From the NCBI RefSeq assembly GCF_052857255.1, contig NW_027526650.1, positions 118,134 to 182,133 on the forward strand: a DNA stretch of 64,000 nt, read 5' to 3'. The first letter of the stretch is position 1. Each line of letters starts with the position of its first letter. Of this stretch, positions 11,743 through 24,322 are shown piece after piece. The stretch comes from Amblyomma americanum. Taxonomy: Eukaryota; Arthropoda; Arachnida; Ixodida; Ixodidae. Both the position numbers and the translations under genes were made by a program. Below the pieces are notes generated by a model. The model did no database searches. It saw only the letters and a program-made list of their open reading frames with translations, and was not told the DNA's origin.

Positions 11743-14700
11743 ATCAGAGGAACACTTGTAAAACCGATGTGTTGTGATTTAGCTCGTTTCGGACTAAAAC
11801 AGCTTGTTTCGTTGGATTAAGCAGGAATACATGCTTTTCGCGCAGTTATAAGAGAAAAAGTTTTGACGCGTATCTGAGGAAAACTTGTAAAACCGATGTG
11901 TTGTGATTTACCTCGTTTCGGTCTAAAACAGCTTGTTTCGTTGGATTAAGCACGAATACATGCTTTTCGCGCAGTTATAAGAGAAAAAGTTTTGACGCGT
12001 ATCACGTGGATACTTGTAAAACCGGTGTTGTGATTTAGCTCGTTTCGGCCTAAAACAGCTTGTTTCGTTGTTTTAAGCACGAATACATGCTTTTCGCGCA
12101 GTTATAAGAGAAAAAGTTTTGACGCGTATCAGAGGAACACTTGTAAAACCAATGTGTTGTGATTTAGCTCGTTTCGGTCTAAAACAGCTTGTTTCGTTGG
12201 ATTAATCAAGAATGCATGCTTTTCGCGCAGTTATAAGAGAAAAAGTTTTGACGCGTATCAGAGGAACACTTGTAAAACCGATGTGTTGTGATTTAGCTCG
12301 TTTCGGTCTAAAACCGCTTGTTTCGTTGTATTAAGCACGAATACATGCTTTTCGCGCATTTATAAGAGAAAAAGTTTTGACGCGTATCACGTGGATACTT
12401 GTAAAACAGATGTGTTGTGATTTAGCTCGTTTCGGTCTAAAACCGCTTGTTTCGATGTTTTAAGCACGAATACATGCTTTTCGCGCAGTTATAGAAGAAA
12501 ACGTTTTGACGCGTATTAGGGAGACTTGTAAAACCGATGTGTTGTGATTTAGCTCGTTTCGGTCTAAAACAGCTTGTTTCGTTGTATTAAGCACGAATAC
12601 ATGCTTTTCGCGCAGTTATAAGAGAAAAAGTTGACGCGTATCACGTGGATACTTGTAAAACCGATGTGTTCAGATATAGCTCATTTTGGTATAAAAGAGC
12701 TTGTTTCGTTGTTTTAAGCACGAATACATGCTTTCGCGCAGTTATAGAAGAAAAAGTTTTGACGCGTATTAGAGGGACACTTGTAAAACCGATGTGTTCA
12801 GATTTAGCTTATCTCTGTCTTAAACAGCTAGTATCGTTGTTTTAAGCACGAATACATGCTTTTCGCGCAGTTATAGAAGAAAACGTTTTGACGCGTATTA
12901 GGGAGACTTGTAAAACCGATGTGTTGTGATTTAGCTCGTTTCGGTCTAAAACAGCTTGTTTCGTTGTATTAAGCACGAATACATGCTTTTCGCGCAGTTA
13001 TAAGAGAAAAAGTTTTGACGCGTATCACAGGAAAACTTGTAAAACCGGTGTTGTGATTTAGCTCGTTTCGGTCTAAAACAGCTTGTTTCGTTGTTTTAAG
13101 CACGAATACATGCTTTTCGCCCAGTTATAAGAGAAAAAGTTTTGACGCGTATCAGAGGAACACTTGTAAAACCGATGTGTTGTGATTTAGCTCGTTTCGG
13201 ACTAAAACAGCTTGTTTCGTTGTTTTAAGCACGAATACATGCTTTTCGCGCAGTTATAAGAGAAAAAGTTTAGACGCGTATCAGAGGAACACTTGTAAAA
13301 ACCGATGTGTTGTGATTTAGCTCGTTTCTGACTAAAAAAGCTTGTTTAGTTGTATTAAGCACGAATACATGCTTTTCGCGCAGTTATAAGAGAAAAAGCT
13401 TTGACGAGTATCACGTGGATACTTGTAAAACCGATGTGTTCAGATATAGCTCGTTTCGGTCGAACACAGCTTGTTTCGTTGTATTATGCACAAATACATG
13501 CTTTTCGCGCATTTATAAGAGAAAACGTTTTGACGCGTACCACGTGGATACTTGTAAAACCGATGTGTTCAGATATAGCTCGTTTCGGTCTAAAACAGCT
13601 TGTTTCGTTGTATTAAGCACGAATACATGCTTTTCGCGTAGTTATAAGAGAAAAAGTTTTGACGCGTAGCAGAGGAGAACTTGTAAAACCGATGTGTTGT
13701 GATTTAGCTCGTTTCGGTCTAAAACAGCTTGTTTCGTTGTATTAAGCACGAATACATGCTTTTCGCGCAGTTATAGGAGAAAACGTTTTGACGCGTATCA
13801 GAGGAGAACTTGTAAAACCGATGTGTTTAGATTTAGCTCGTTTCGGTCTAAAACAGCTTGTTTCGTTGTATTAAGCACGAATACATGCTTTTCGCGTAGT
13901 TATAAGAGAAAAAGTTTTGACGCGTAGCAGAGGAGAACTTGTAAACCGATGTGTTGTGATTTAGCTCGTTTCGGTCTAAAACAATTTGTTTCGTTGGATT
14001 AAGCACGAATACATGCTTTTCGCGCAGTTATAAGAGAAAAAGTTTTGACGCGTATAACGTGGATACTTGTAAAACCGATGTGTTGTGATTTAGCTCGTTT
14101 CGGTCTAAAACCGCTTGTTTCGATGTTTTAAGCACGAATACATGCTTTTCGCGCAGTTATAGAAGAAAAAGTTTTGACGCGTATTAGAGGGACACTTGTA
14201 AAACCGATGTGTTCAAATTTACCTCATCTTGGTCTAAAACAGCTTGTTTCGTTGTTTTAAGCACGAATACATGCTTTTCGCGCAGTTATAGGAGAAAAAG
14301 TTTAGATGCGTATCAGGGGAACACTTGTAAAACCGATGTGTTGTGATTTAGCTCGTTTCGGACTAAAACAGCTTGTTTAGTTGTATTAAGCACGAATACA
14401 TGCTTTTCGCGCTGTTATAAGAGAAAACGTTTTGACGCGTGTCACAGGGACACTTGTAAAACCGATGTGTTCAGATTTAGCTCGTTTCGGTCTAACACAG
14501 CTTGTTTCGTTGTATTAAGCACGAATACATGCTTTTCGCGCTGTTATAAGAGAAAACGTTTTGACGCGTGTCACAGGGACACTTGTAAAACCGATGTGTT
14601 CAGATTTAGCTCGTTTCGGTCTAACACAGCTTGTTTCGTTGTATTAAGCACGAATACATGCTTTTCGCGAATTTATAAGAGAAAAAGTTTTGACGCGTAT

Positions 14701-15217
14701 CACGTATATACTTGTAAAACAGATGTGTTGTGATTTAGCTCGTTTCGGTCTAAAACCGCTTGTTTCGATGTTTTAAGCACGAATACATGCTTTTCGCGCA
14801 GTTATAGGAGAAAACGTTTTGACGCGTATTAGGGAGACTTGTAAAACCGATGTGTTGTGATTTAGCTCGTTTCTGTCTAAAATAGCTTGTTTCGTTGTAT
14901 TAAGCACGAATACATGCTTTTCGCGCAGTTATAAGAGAAAAAGTTGACGCGTATCACGTGGATACTTGTAAAACCGATGTGTTCAGATATAGCTCGTTTC
15001 GGTCTAAAACAGCTTATTTCGTTGGATTAAGCACGAATACATGCTTTTCGCGCAGTTATAAGAGAAAAAGTTTTGACGCGTATCACGTGGATACTTGTAA
15101 AACCGGTGTTGTGATTTAGCTCGTTTCTGTCTAACACAGCTTGTTTCGTTGGATTAAGCAGGAATACATGCTTTTCGCGCAGTTATAAGAGAAAAAGTTT
15201 TGACGCGTATCTGAGGA
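10300..15217 (+). repeat. higher-order block, copy 1 (7693-bp offset)
   Basis: Matches about 17993-22910 at an exact 7693-bp offset. The right edge is exact at the GGA of ATCTGAGGA (15217/22910); the left edge falls within about 30 bp of 10300. A shared single-base deletion (ATGCTTTCGC at about 12730 and 20423) and shared CTTATCTCTGTCTTAAAC variants confirm common descent of the two copies. Confidence 0.88.
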
Positions 15218-17897
15218 AAACTTGTAAAACCGATGTGTTGTGATTTACCTCGTTTCGGTCTAAAACAGCTTGTTTCGTTGGATTAAGCACGAACACATGC
15301 TTTTCGCGCAGTTATAAGAGAAAAAGTTTTGACGCGTATCACGTGGATACTTGTAAAACCGGTGTTGTGATTTAGCTCGTTTCGATCTAAAACAGCTTGT
15401 TTCGTTGTTTTAAGCACGAAAACATGCTTTTCGCGCAGTTATAAGAGAAAAAGTTTTGACCCTTATCAGAGGAACACTCGTAAAACCATTGTGTTGTGAT
15501 TTAGCTCGTTTCGGTCTAAAACAGCTTGTTTCGTTGGATTAATCAAGAATACATGCTTTTCGCGCAGTTATAAGAGAAAAAGTTTTGACGCGTATCAGAG
15601 GAACACTTGTAAAACCGATGTGTTGTGATTTAGCTCGTTTCGGTCTAAAACCGCTTGTTTCGTTGTATTAAGCACGAATACATGCTTTTCGCGCATTTAT
15701 AAGAGAAAAAGTTTTGACGCGTATCACGTGGATACTTGTAAAACAGATGTGTTGTGATTTAGCTCGTTTCGGTCTAAAACCGTTTGTTTCGATGTTTTAA
15801 GCACGAATACATGCTTTTCGCGCAGTTATAGAAGAAAACGTTTTGACGCGTATTAGGGAGACTTGTAAAACCGATGTGTTGTGATTTAGCTCGTTTCGGT
15901 CTAAAACAGCTTGTTTCGTTGTATTAAGCACGAATACATGCTTTTCGCGCAGTTATAAGAGAAAAAGTTGACGCGTATCACGTGGATACTTGTAAAACCG
16001 ATGTGTTCAGATATAGCTCATTTTGGTATAAAAGAGCTTGTTTCGTTGTTTTAAGCACGAATACATGCTTTTCGCGCAGTTATAAGAGAAAAAGTTTAGA
16101 CGCGTATCAGAGGAACACTTGTAAAAAACCGATGTGTTGTGATTTAGCTCGTTTCTGACTAAAAAAGCTTGTTTAGTTGTATTAAGCACGAATACATGCT
16201 TTTCGCGCAGTTATAAGAGAAAAAGCTTTGACGAGTATCACGTGGATACTTGTAAAACCGATGTGTTCAGCTATAGCTCGTTTCGGTCGAACACAGCTTG
16301 TTTCGTTGTATTATGCACAAATACATGCTTTTCGCGCATTTATAAGAGAAAACGTTTTGACGCGTACCACGTGGATACTTGTAAAACCGATGTGTTCAGA
16401 TATAGCTCGTTTCGGTCTAAAACAGCTTGTTTCGTTGTATTAAGCACGAATACATGCTTTTCGCGTAGTTATAAGAGAAAAAGTTTTGACGCGTAGCAGA
16501 GGAGAACTTGTAAAACCGATGTGTTGTGATTTAGCTCGTTTCGGTCTAAAACAGCTTGTTTCGTTGTATTAAGCACGAATACATGCTTTTCGCGCAGTTA
16601 TAGGAGAAAACGTTTTGACGCGTATCAGAGGAGAACTTGTAAAACCGATGTGTTTAGATTTAGCTCGTTTCGGTCTAAAACAGCTTGTTTCGTTGTATTA
16701 AGCACGAATACATGCTTTTCGCGTAGTTATAAGAGAAAAAGTTTTGACGCGTAGCAGAGGAGAACTTGTAAAACCGATGTGTTGTGATTTAGCTCGTTTC
16801 GGTCTAAAACAATTTGTTTCGTTGGATTAAGCACGAATACATGCTTTTCGCGCAGTTATAAGAGAAAAAGTTTTGACGCGTATAACGTGGATACTTGTAA
16901 AACCGATGTGTTGTGATTTAGCTCGTTTCGGTCTAAAACCGCTTGTTTCGATGTTTTAAGCACGAATACATGCTTTTCGCGCAGTTATAGAAGAAAAAGT
17001 TTTGACGCGTATTAGAGGGACACTTGTAAAACCGATGTGTTCAAATTTACCTCATCTTGGTCTAAAACAGCTTGTTTCGTTGTTTTAAGCACGAATACAT
17101 GCTTTTCGCGCAGTTATAGGAGAAAAAGTTTAGATGCGTATCAGGGGAACACTTGTAAAACCGATGTGTTGTGATTTAGCTCGTTTCGGACTAAAACAGC
17201 TTGTTTAGTTGTATTAAGCACGAATACATGCTTTTCGCGCTGTTATAAGAGAAAACGTTTTGACGCGTGTCACAGGGACACTTGTAAAACCGATGTGTTC
17301 AGATATAGCTCGTTTCGGCCTAACACAGCTTGTTTCGTTGTATTAAGCACGAATACATGCTTTTCGCGAATTTATAAGAGAAAAAGTTTTGACGCGTATC
17401 ACGTATATACTTGTAAAACAGATGTGTTGTGATTTAGCTCGTTTCGGTCTAAAACCGCTTGTTTCGATGTTTTAAGCACGAATACATGCTTTTCGCGCAG
17501 TTATAGGAGAAAACGTTTTGACGCGTATTAGGGAGACTTGTAAAACCGATGTTTTGTGATTTAGCTCGTTTCTGTCTAAAATAGCTTGTTTCGTTGTATT
17601 AAGCACGAATACATGCTTTTCGCGCAGTTATAAGAGAAAAAGTTGACGCGTATCACGTGGATACTTGTAAAACCGATGTGTTCAGATATAGCTCGTTTCG
17701 GTCTAAAACAGCTTGTTTCGTTGGATTAAGCACGAATACATGCTTTTCGCGCAGTTATAAGAGAAAAAGTTTTGACGCGTATCACGTGGATACTTGTAAA
17801 ACCGGTGTTGTGATTTAGCTCGTTTCTGTCTAACACAGCTTGTTTCGTTGGATTAAGCACGAATACATGCTTTTCGCGCAGTTATAAGAGAAAAAGT
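13806..17897 (+). repeat. higher-order block, copy 1 (9105-bp offset)
   Basis: Matches 22911-27002 at an exact offset of 9105 bp, which equals 7693 plus 1412. Diagnostic shared features are the monomer with a five-A run (TGTAAAAAACCGATG, about 16120 and 25225), the TCAGCTATAGC variant (about 16266 and 25371) and GACCCTTATCAG (about 15458 and 24563). The match ends at 17897/27002. Confidence 0.87.
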
Positions 17898-17992
17898 TTA
17901 GATGCGTATCAGGGGAACACTTGTAAAACCGATGTGTTGTGATTTAGCTCGTTTCGGACTAAAACAGCTTGTTTAGTTGTATTAAGCACGAA

Positions 17993-20900
17993 TACATGCT
18001 TTTCGCGCAGTTATAGAAGAAAACGTTTTGACGCGTATTAGAGGGACTCTTGTAAAACCGATGTGTTCAAATTTACCTCATCTCGGTCTAAAACAGCTTG
18101 TTTCGTTGTTTTAAGCACGAATACATGCTTTTCGCGCAGTTATAAGAGAAAAAGTTTAGATGCGTATCAGGGGAACACTTGTAAAACCGATGTGTTGTGA
18201 TTTAGCTCGTTTCGGACTAAAACAGCTTGTTTAGTTGTATTAAGCACGAATACATGCTTTTCGCGCTGTTATAAGAGAAAACGTTTTGACGCGTGTCACA
18301 GGGACACTTGTAAAACCGATGTGTTCAGATTTAGCTCGTTTCGGTCTAACACAGCTTGTTTCGTTGTATTAAGCACGAATACATGCTTTTCGCGCATTTA
18401 TAAGAGAAAAAGTTTTGACGCGTATCACGTGGATACTTGTAAAACAGATGTGTTGTGATTTAGCTCGTTTCGGTCTAAAACCGCTTGTTTCGATGTTTTA
18501 AGCACGAATACATGCTTTTCGCGCAGTTATAGAAGAAAACGTTTTGACGCGTATTAGGGAGACTTGTAAAACCGATGTGTTGTGATTTAGCTCGTTTCGG
18601 TCTAAAACAGCTTGTTTCGTTGTATTAAGCACGAATACATGCTTTTCGCGCAGTTATAAGAGAAAAAGTTGACGCGTATCACGTGGATACTTGTAAAACC
18701 GATGTGTTCAGATATAGCTCATTTTGGTATAAAAGAGCTTGTTTCGTTGTTTTAAGCACGAATACATGTTTTTCGCGCAGTTATAGAAGAAAAAGTTTTG
18801 ACGCGTATTAGAGGGACACTTGTAAAACCGATGTGTTCAGATTTAGCTCATCTCTGTCTAAAACAGCTAGTATCGTTGTTTTAAGCACGAATACATGCTT
18901 TTCGCGCAGTTATAGAAGAAAACGTTTTGACGCGTATTAGGGAGACTTGTAAAACCGATGTGTTGTGATTTAGCTCGTTTCGGTCTAAAACAGCTTGTTT
19001 CGTTGTATTAAGCACGAATACATGCTTTTCGCGCAGTTATAAGAGAAAACGTTTTGACGCGTATCAGAGGAACACTCGTAAAACCAATGTGTTGTGATTT
19101 AGCTCGTTTCGGTCTAAAACAGCTTGTTTCGTTGGATTAATCACGAATACATGCTTTTCGCGCAGTTATAAGAGAAAAAGTTGACGCGTATGTGTTGACG
19201 TTGATGTGTTCAGATTTAGCTCGTTTCTGTCTAAAACAGCTTGTTTCGTTGTATTAAGCACGAATACATGCTTTTCGCGCAGTTATAAGCGAAAAAGTTT
19301 TGACGCGTATCACGTGGATACTTGTAAAACCGGTGTTGTGATTTAGCTCGTTTCGGTCTAAAACAGCTTGTTTCGTTGTTTTAAGCACGAATACATGCTT
19401 TTCGCGCAGTTATAAGAGAAAAAGTTTTGACGCGTATCAGAGGAACACTTGTAAAACCGATGTGTTGTGATTTAGCTCGTTTCGGACTAAAACAGCTTGT
19501 TTCGTTGGATTAAGCAGGAATACATGCTTTTCGCGCAGTTATAAGAGAAAAAGTTTTGACGCGTATCTGAGGAAAACTTGTAAAACCGATGTGTTGTGAT
19601 TTACCTCGTTTCGGTCTAAAACAGCTTGTTTCGTTGGATTAAGCACGAATACACGCTTTTCGCGCAGTTATAAGAGAAAAAGTTTTGACGCGTATCACGT
19701 GGATACTTGTAAAACCGGTGTTGTGATTTAGCTCGTTTCGGCCTAAAACAGCTTGTTTCGTTGTTTTAAGCACGAATACATGCTTTTCGCGCAGTTATAA
19801 GAGAAAAAGTTTTGACGCGTATCAGAGGAACACTTGTAAAACCAATGTGTTGTGATTTAGCTCGTTTCGGTCTAAAACAGCTTGTTTCGTTGGATTAATC
19901 AAGAATGCATGCTTTTCGCGCAGTTATAAGAGAAAAAGTTTTGACGCGTATCAGAGGAACACTTGTAAAACCGATGTGTTGTGATTTAGCTCGTTTCGGT
20001 CTAAAACCGCTTGTTTCGTTGTATTAAGCACGAATACATGCTTTTCGCGCATTTATAAGAGAAAAAGTTTTGACGCGTATCACGTGGATACTTGTAAAAC
20101 AGATGTGTTGTGATTTAGCTCGTTTCGGTCTAAAACCGCTTGTTTCGATGTTTTAAGCACGAATACATGCTTTTCGCGCAGTTATAGAAGAAAACGTTTT
20201 GACGCGTATTAGGGAGACTTGTAAAACCGATGTGTTGTGATTTAGCTCGTTTCGGTCTAAAACAGCTTGTTTCGTTGTATTAAGCACGAATACATGCTTT
20301 TCGCGCAGTTATAAGAGAAAAAGTTGACGCGTATCACGTGGATACTTGTAAAACCGATGTGTTCAGATATAGCTCATTTTGGTATAAAAGAGCTTGTTTC
20401 GTTGTTTTAAGCACGAATACATGCTTTCGCGCAGTTATAGAAGAAAAAGTTTTGACGCGTATTAGAGGGACACTTGTAAAACCGATGTGTTCAGATTTAG
20501 CTTATCTCTGTCTTAAACAGCTAGTATCGTTGTTTTAAGCACGAATACATGCTTTTCGCGCAGTTATAGAAGAAAACGTTTTGACGCGTATTAGGGAGAC
20601 TTGTAAAACCGATGTGTTGTGATTTAGCTCGTTTCGGTCTAAAACAGCTTGTTTCGTTGTATTAAGCACGAATACATGCTTTTCGCGCAGTTATAAGAGA
20701 AAAAGTTTTGACGCGTATCACAGGAAAACTTGTAAAACCGGTGTTGTGATTTAGCTCGTTTCGGTCTAAAACAGCTTGTTTCGTTGTTTTAAGCACGAAT
20801 ACATGCTTTTCGCCCAGTTATAAGAGAAAAAGTTTTGACGCGTATCAGAGGAACACTTGTAAAACCGATGTGTTGTGATTTAGCTCGTTTCGGACTAAAA

Positions 20901-22910
20901 CAGCTTGTTTCGTTGTTTTAAGCACGAATACATGCTTTTCGCGCAGTTATAAGAGAAAAAGTTTAGACGCGTATCAGAGGAACACTTGTAAAAACCGATG
21001 TGTTGTGATTTAGCTCGTTTCTGACTAAAAAAGCTTGTTTAGTTGTATTAAGCACGAATACATGCTTTTCGCGCAGTTATAAGAGAAAAAGCTTTGACGA
21101 GTATCACGTGGATACTTGTAAAACCGATGTGTTCAGATATAGCTCGTTTCGGTCGAACACAGCTTGTTTCGTTGTATTATGCACAAATACATGCTTTTCG
21201 CGCATTTATAAGAGAAAACGTTTTGACGCGTACCACGTGGATACTTGTAAAACCGATGTGTTCAGATATAGCTCGTTTCGGTCTAAAACAGCTTGTTTCG
21301 TTGTATTAAGCACGAATACATGCTTTTCGCGTAGTTATAAGAGAAAAAGTTTTGACGCGTAGCAGAGGAGAACTTGTAAAACCGATGTGTTGTGATTTAG
21401 CTCGTTTCGGTCTAAAACAGCTTGTTTCGTTGTATTAAGCACGAATACATGCTTTTCGCGCAGTTATAGGAGAAAACGTTTTGACGCGTATCAGAGGAGA
21501 ACTTGTAAAACCGATGTGTTTAGATTTAGCTCGTTTCGGTCTAAAACAGCTTGTTTCGTTGTATTAAGCACGAATACATGCTTTTCGCGTAGTTATAAGA
21601 GAAAAAGTTTTGACGCGTAGCAGAGGAGAACTTGTAAACCGATGTGTTGTGATTTAGCTCGTTTCGGTCTAAAACAATTTGTTTCGTTGGATTAAGCACG
21701 AATACATGCTTTTCGCGCAGTTATAAGAGAAAAAGTTTTGACGCGTATAACGTGGATACTTGTAAAACCGATGTGTTGTGATTTAGCTCGTTTCGGTCTA
21801 AAACCGCTTGTTTCGATGTTTTAAGCACGAATACATGCTTTTCGCGCAGTTATAGAAGAAAAAGTTTTGACGCGTATTAGAGGGACACTTGTAAAACCGA
21901 TGTGTTCAAATTTACCTCATCTTGGTCTAAAACAGCTTGTTTCGTTGTTTTAAGCACGAATACATGCTTTTCGCGCAGTTATAGGAGAAAAAGTTTAGAT
22001 GCGTATCAGGGGAACACTTGTAAAACCGATGTGTTGTGATTTAGCTCGTTTCGGACTAAAACAGCTTGTTTAGTTGTATTAAGCACGAATACATGCTTTT
22101 CGCGCTGTTATAAGAGAAAACGTTTTGACGCGTGTCACAGGGACACTTGTAAAACCGATGTGTTCAGATTTAGCTCGTTTCGGTCTAACACAGCTTGTTT
22201 CGTTGTATTAAGCACGAATACATGCTTTTCGCGCTGTTATAAGAGAAAACGTTTTGACGCGTGTCACAGGGACACTTGTAAAACCGATGTGTTCAGATTT
22301 AGCTCGTTTCGGTCTAACACAGCTTGTTTCGTTGTATTAAGCACGAATACATGCTTTTCGCGAATTTATAAGAGAAAAAGTTTTGACGCGTATCACGTAT
22401 ATACTTGTAAAACAGATGTGTTGTGATTTAGCTCGTTTCGGTCTAAAACCGCTTGTTTCGATGTTTTAAGCACGAATACATGCTTTTCGCGCAGTTATAG
22501 GAGAAAACGTTTTGACGCGTATTAGGGAGACTTGTAAAACCGATGTGTTGTGATTTAGCTCGTTTCTGTCTAAAATAGCTTGTTTCGTTGTATTAAGCAC
22601 GAATACATGCTTTTCGCGCAGTTATAAGAGAAAAAGTTGACGCGTATCACGTGGATACTTGTAAAACCGATGTGTTCAGATATAGCTCGTTTCGGTCTAA
22701 AACAGCTTATTTCGTTGGATTAAGCACGAATACATGCTTTTCGCGCAGTTATAAGAGAAAAAGTTTTGACGCGTATCACGTGGATACTTGTAAAACCGGT
22801 GTTGTGATTTAGCTCGTTTCTGTCTAACACAGCTTGTTTCGTTGGATTAAGCAGGAATACATGCTTTTCGCGCAGTTATAAGAGAAAAAGTTTTGACGCG
22901 TATCTGAGGA
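17993..22910 (+). repeat. higher-order block, copy 2 (7693-bp offset)
   Basis: Second copy of about 10300-15217. It ends at 22910 in a chimeric monomer whose left part is the CTGAGGA subtype and whose right part is the GAACTTGTAAAACC...TTTAGATTT subtype. That junction also starts the 9105-bp-offset copy. Confidence 0.88.
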
Positions 22911-24322
22911 GAACTTGTAAAACCGATGTGTTTAGATTTAGCTCGTTTCGGTCTAAAACAGCTTGTTTCGTTGTATTAAGCACGAATACATGCTTTTCGC
23001 GTAGTTATAAGAGAAAAAGTTTTGACGCGTAGCAGAGGAGAACTTGTAAACCGATGTGTTGTGATTTAGCTCGTTTCGGTCTAAAACAATTTGTTTCGTT
23101 GGATTAAGCACGAATACATGCTTTTCGCGCAGTTATAAGAGAAAAAGTTTTGACGCGTATAACGTGGATACTTGTAAAACCGATGTGTTGTGATTTAGCT
23201 CGTTTCGGTCTAAAACCGCTTGTTTCGATGTTTTAAGCACGAATACATGCTTTTCGCGCAGTTATAGAAGAAAAAGTTTTGACGCGTATTAGAGGGACAC
23301 TTGTAAAACCGATGTGTTCAAATTTACCTCATCTTGGTCTAAAACAGCTTGTTTCGTTGTTTTAAGCACGAATACATGCTTTTCGCGCAGTTATAGGAGA
23401 AAAAGTTTAGATGCGTATCAGGGGAACACTTGTAAAACCGATGTGTTGTGATTTAGCTCGTTTCGGACTAAAACAGCTTGTTTAGTTGTATTAAGCACGA
23501 ATACATGCTTTTCGCGCTGTTATAAGAGAAAACGTTTTGACGCGTGTCACAGGGACACTTGTAAAACCGATGTGTTCAGATTTAGCTCGTTTCGGTCTAA
23601 CACAGCTTGTTTCGTTGTATTAAGCACGAATACATGCTTTTCGCGCTGTTATAAGAGAAAACGTTTTGACGCGTGTCACAGGGACACTTGTAAAACCGAT
23701 GTGTTCAGATTTAGCTCGTTTCGGTCTAACACAGCTTGTTTCGTTGTATTAAGCACGAATACATGCTTTTCGCGAATTTATAAGAGAAAAAGTTTTGACG
23801 CGTATCACGTATATACTTGTAAAACAGATGTGTTGTGATTTAGCTCGTTTCGGTCTAAAACCGCTTGTTTCGATGTTTTAAGCACGAATACATGCTTTTC
23901 GCGCAGTTATAGGAGAAAACGTTTTGACGCGTATTAGGGAGACTTGTAAAACCGATGTGTTGTGATTTAGCTCGTTTCTGTCTAAAATAGCTTGTTTCGT
24001 TGTATTAAGCACGAATACATGCTTTTCGCGCAGTTATAAGAGAAAAAGTTGACGCGTATCACGTGGATACTTGTAAAACCGATGTGTTCAGATATAGCTC
24101 GTTTCGGTCTAAAACAGCTTATTTCGTTGGATTAAGCACGAATACATGCTTTTCGCGCAGTTATAAGAGAAAAAGTTTTGACGCGTATCACGTGGATACT
24201 TGTAAAACCGGTGTTGTGATTTAGCTCGTTTCTGTCTAACACAGCTTGTTTCGTTGGATTAAGCAGGAATACATGCTTTTCGCGCAGTTATAAGAGAAAA
24301 AGTTTTGACGCGTATCTGAGGA
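21499..24322 (+). repeat. 1412-bp tandem duplication (11 monomers x 2)
   Basis: 21499-22910 and 22911-24322 are adjacent copies, each eleven monomers long (mean about 128.4 bp). The left junction monomer is a hybrid of the CTGAGGA and GAGAACTT linker subtypes. At the end of the second copy the ordinary CTGAGGAAAACTTG linker is found instead. Confidence 0.9.

Noticed and set aside
16007..16189. Minus-strand 60-codon frame in the satellite and its copy at 25112-25294
   Set aside because: It is the antisense of ordinary monomers, and its repetition simply reflects the 9105-bp duplication.
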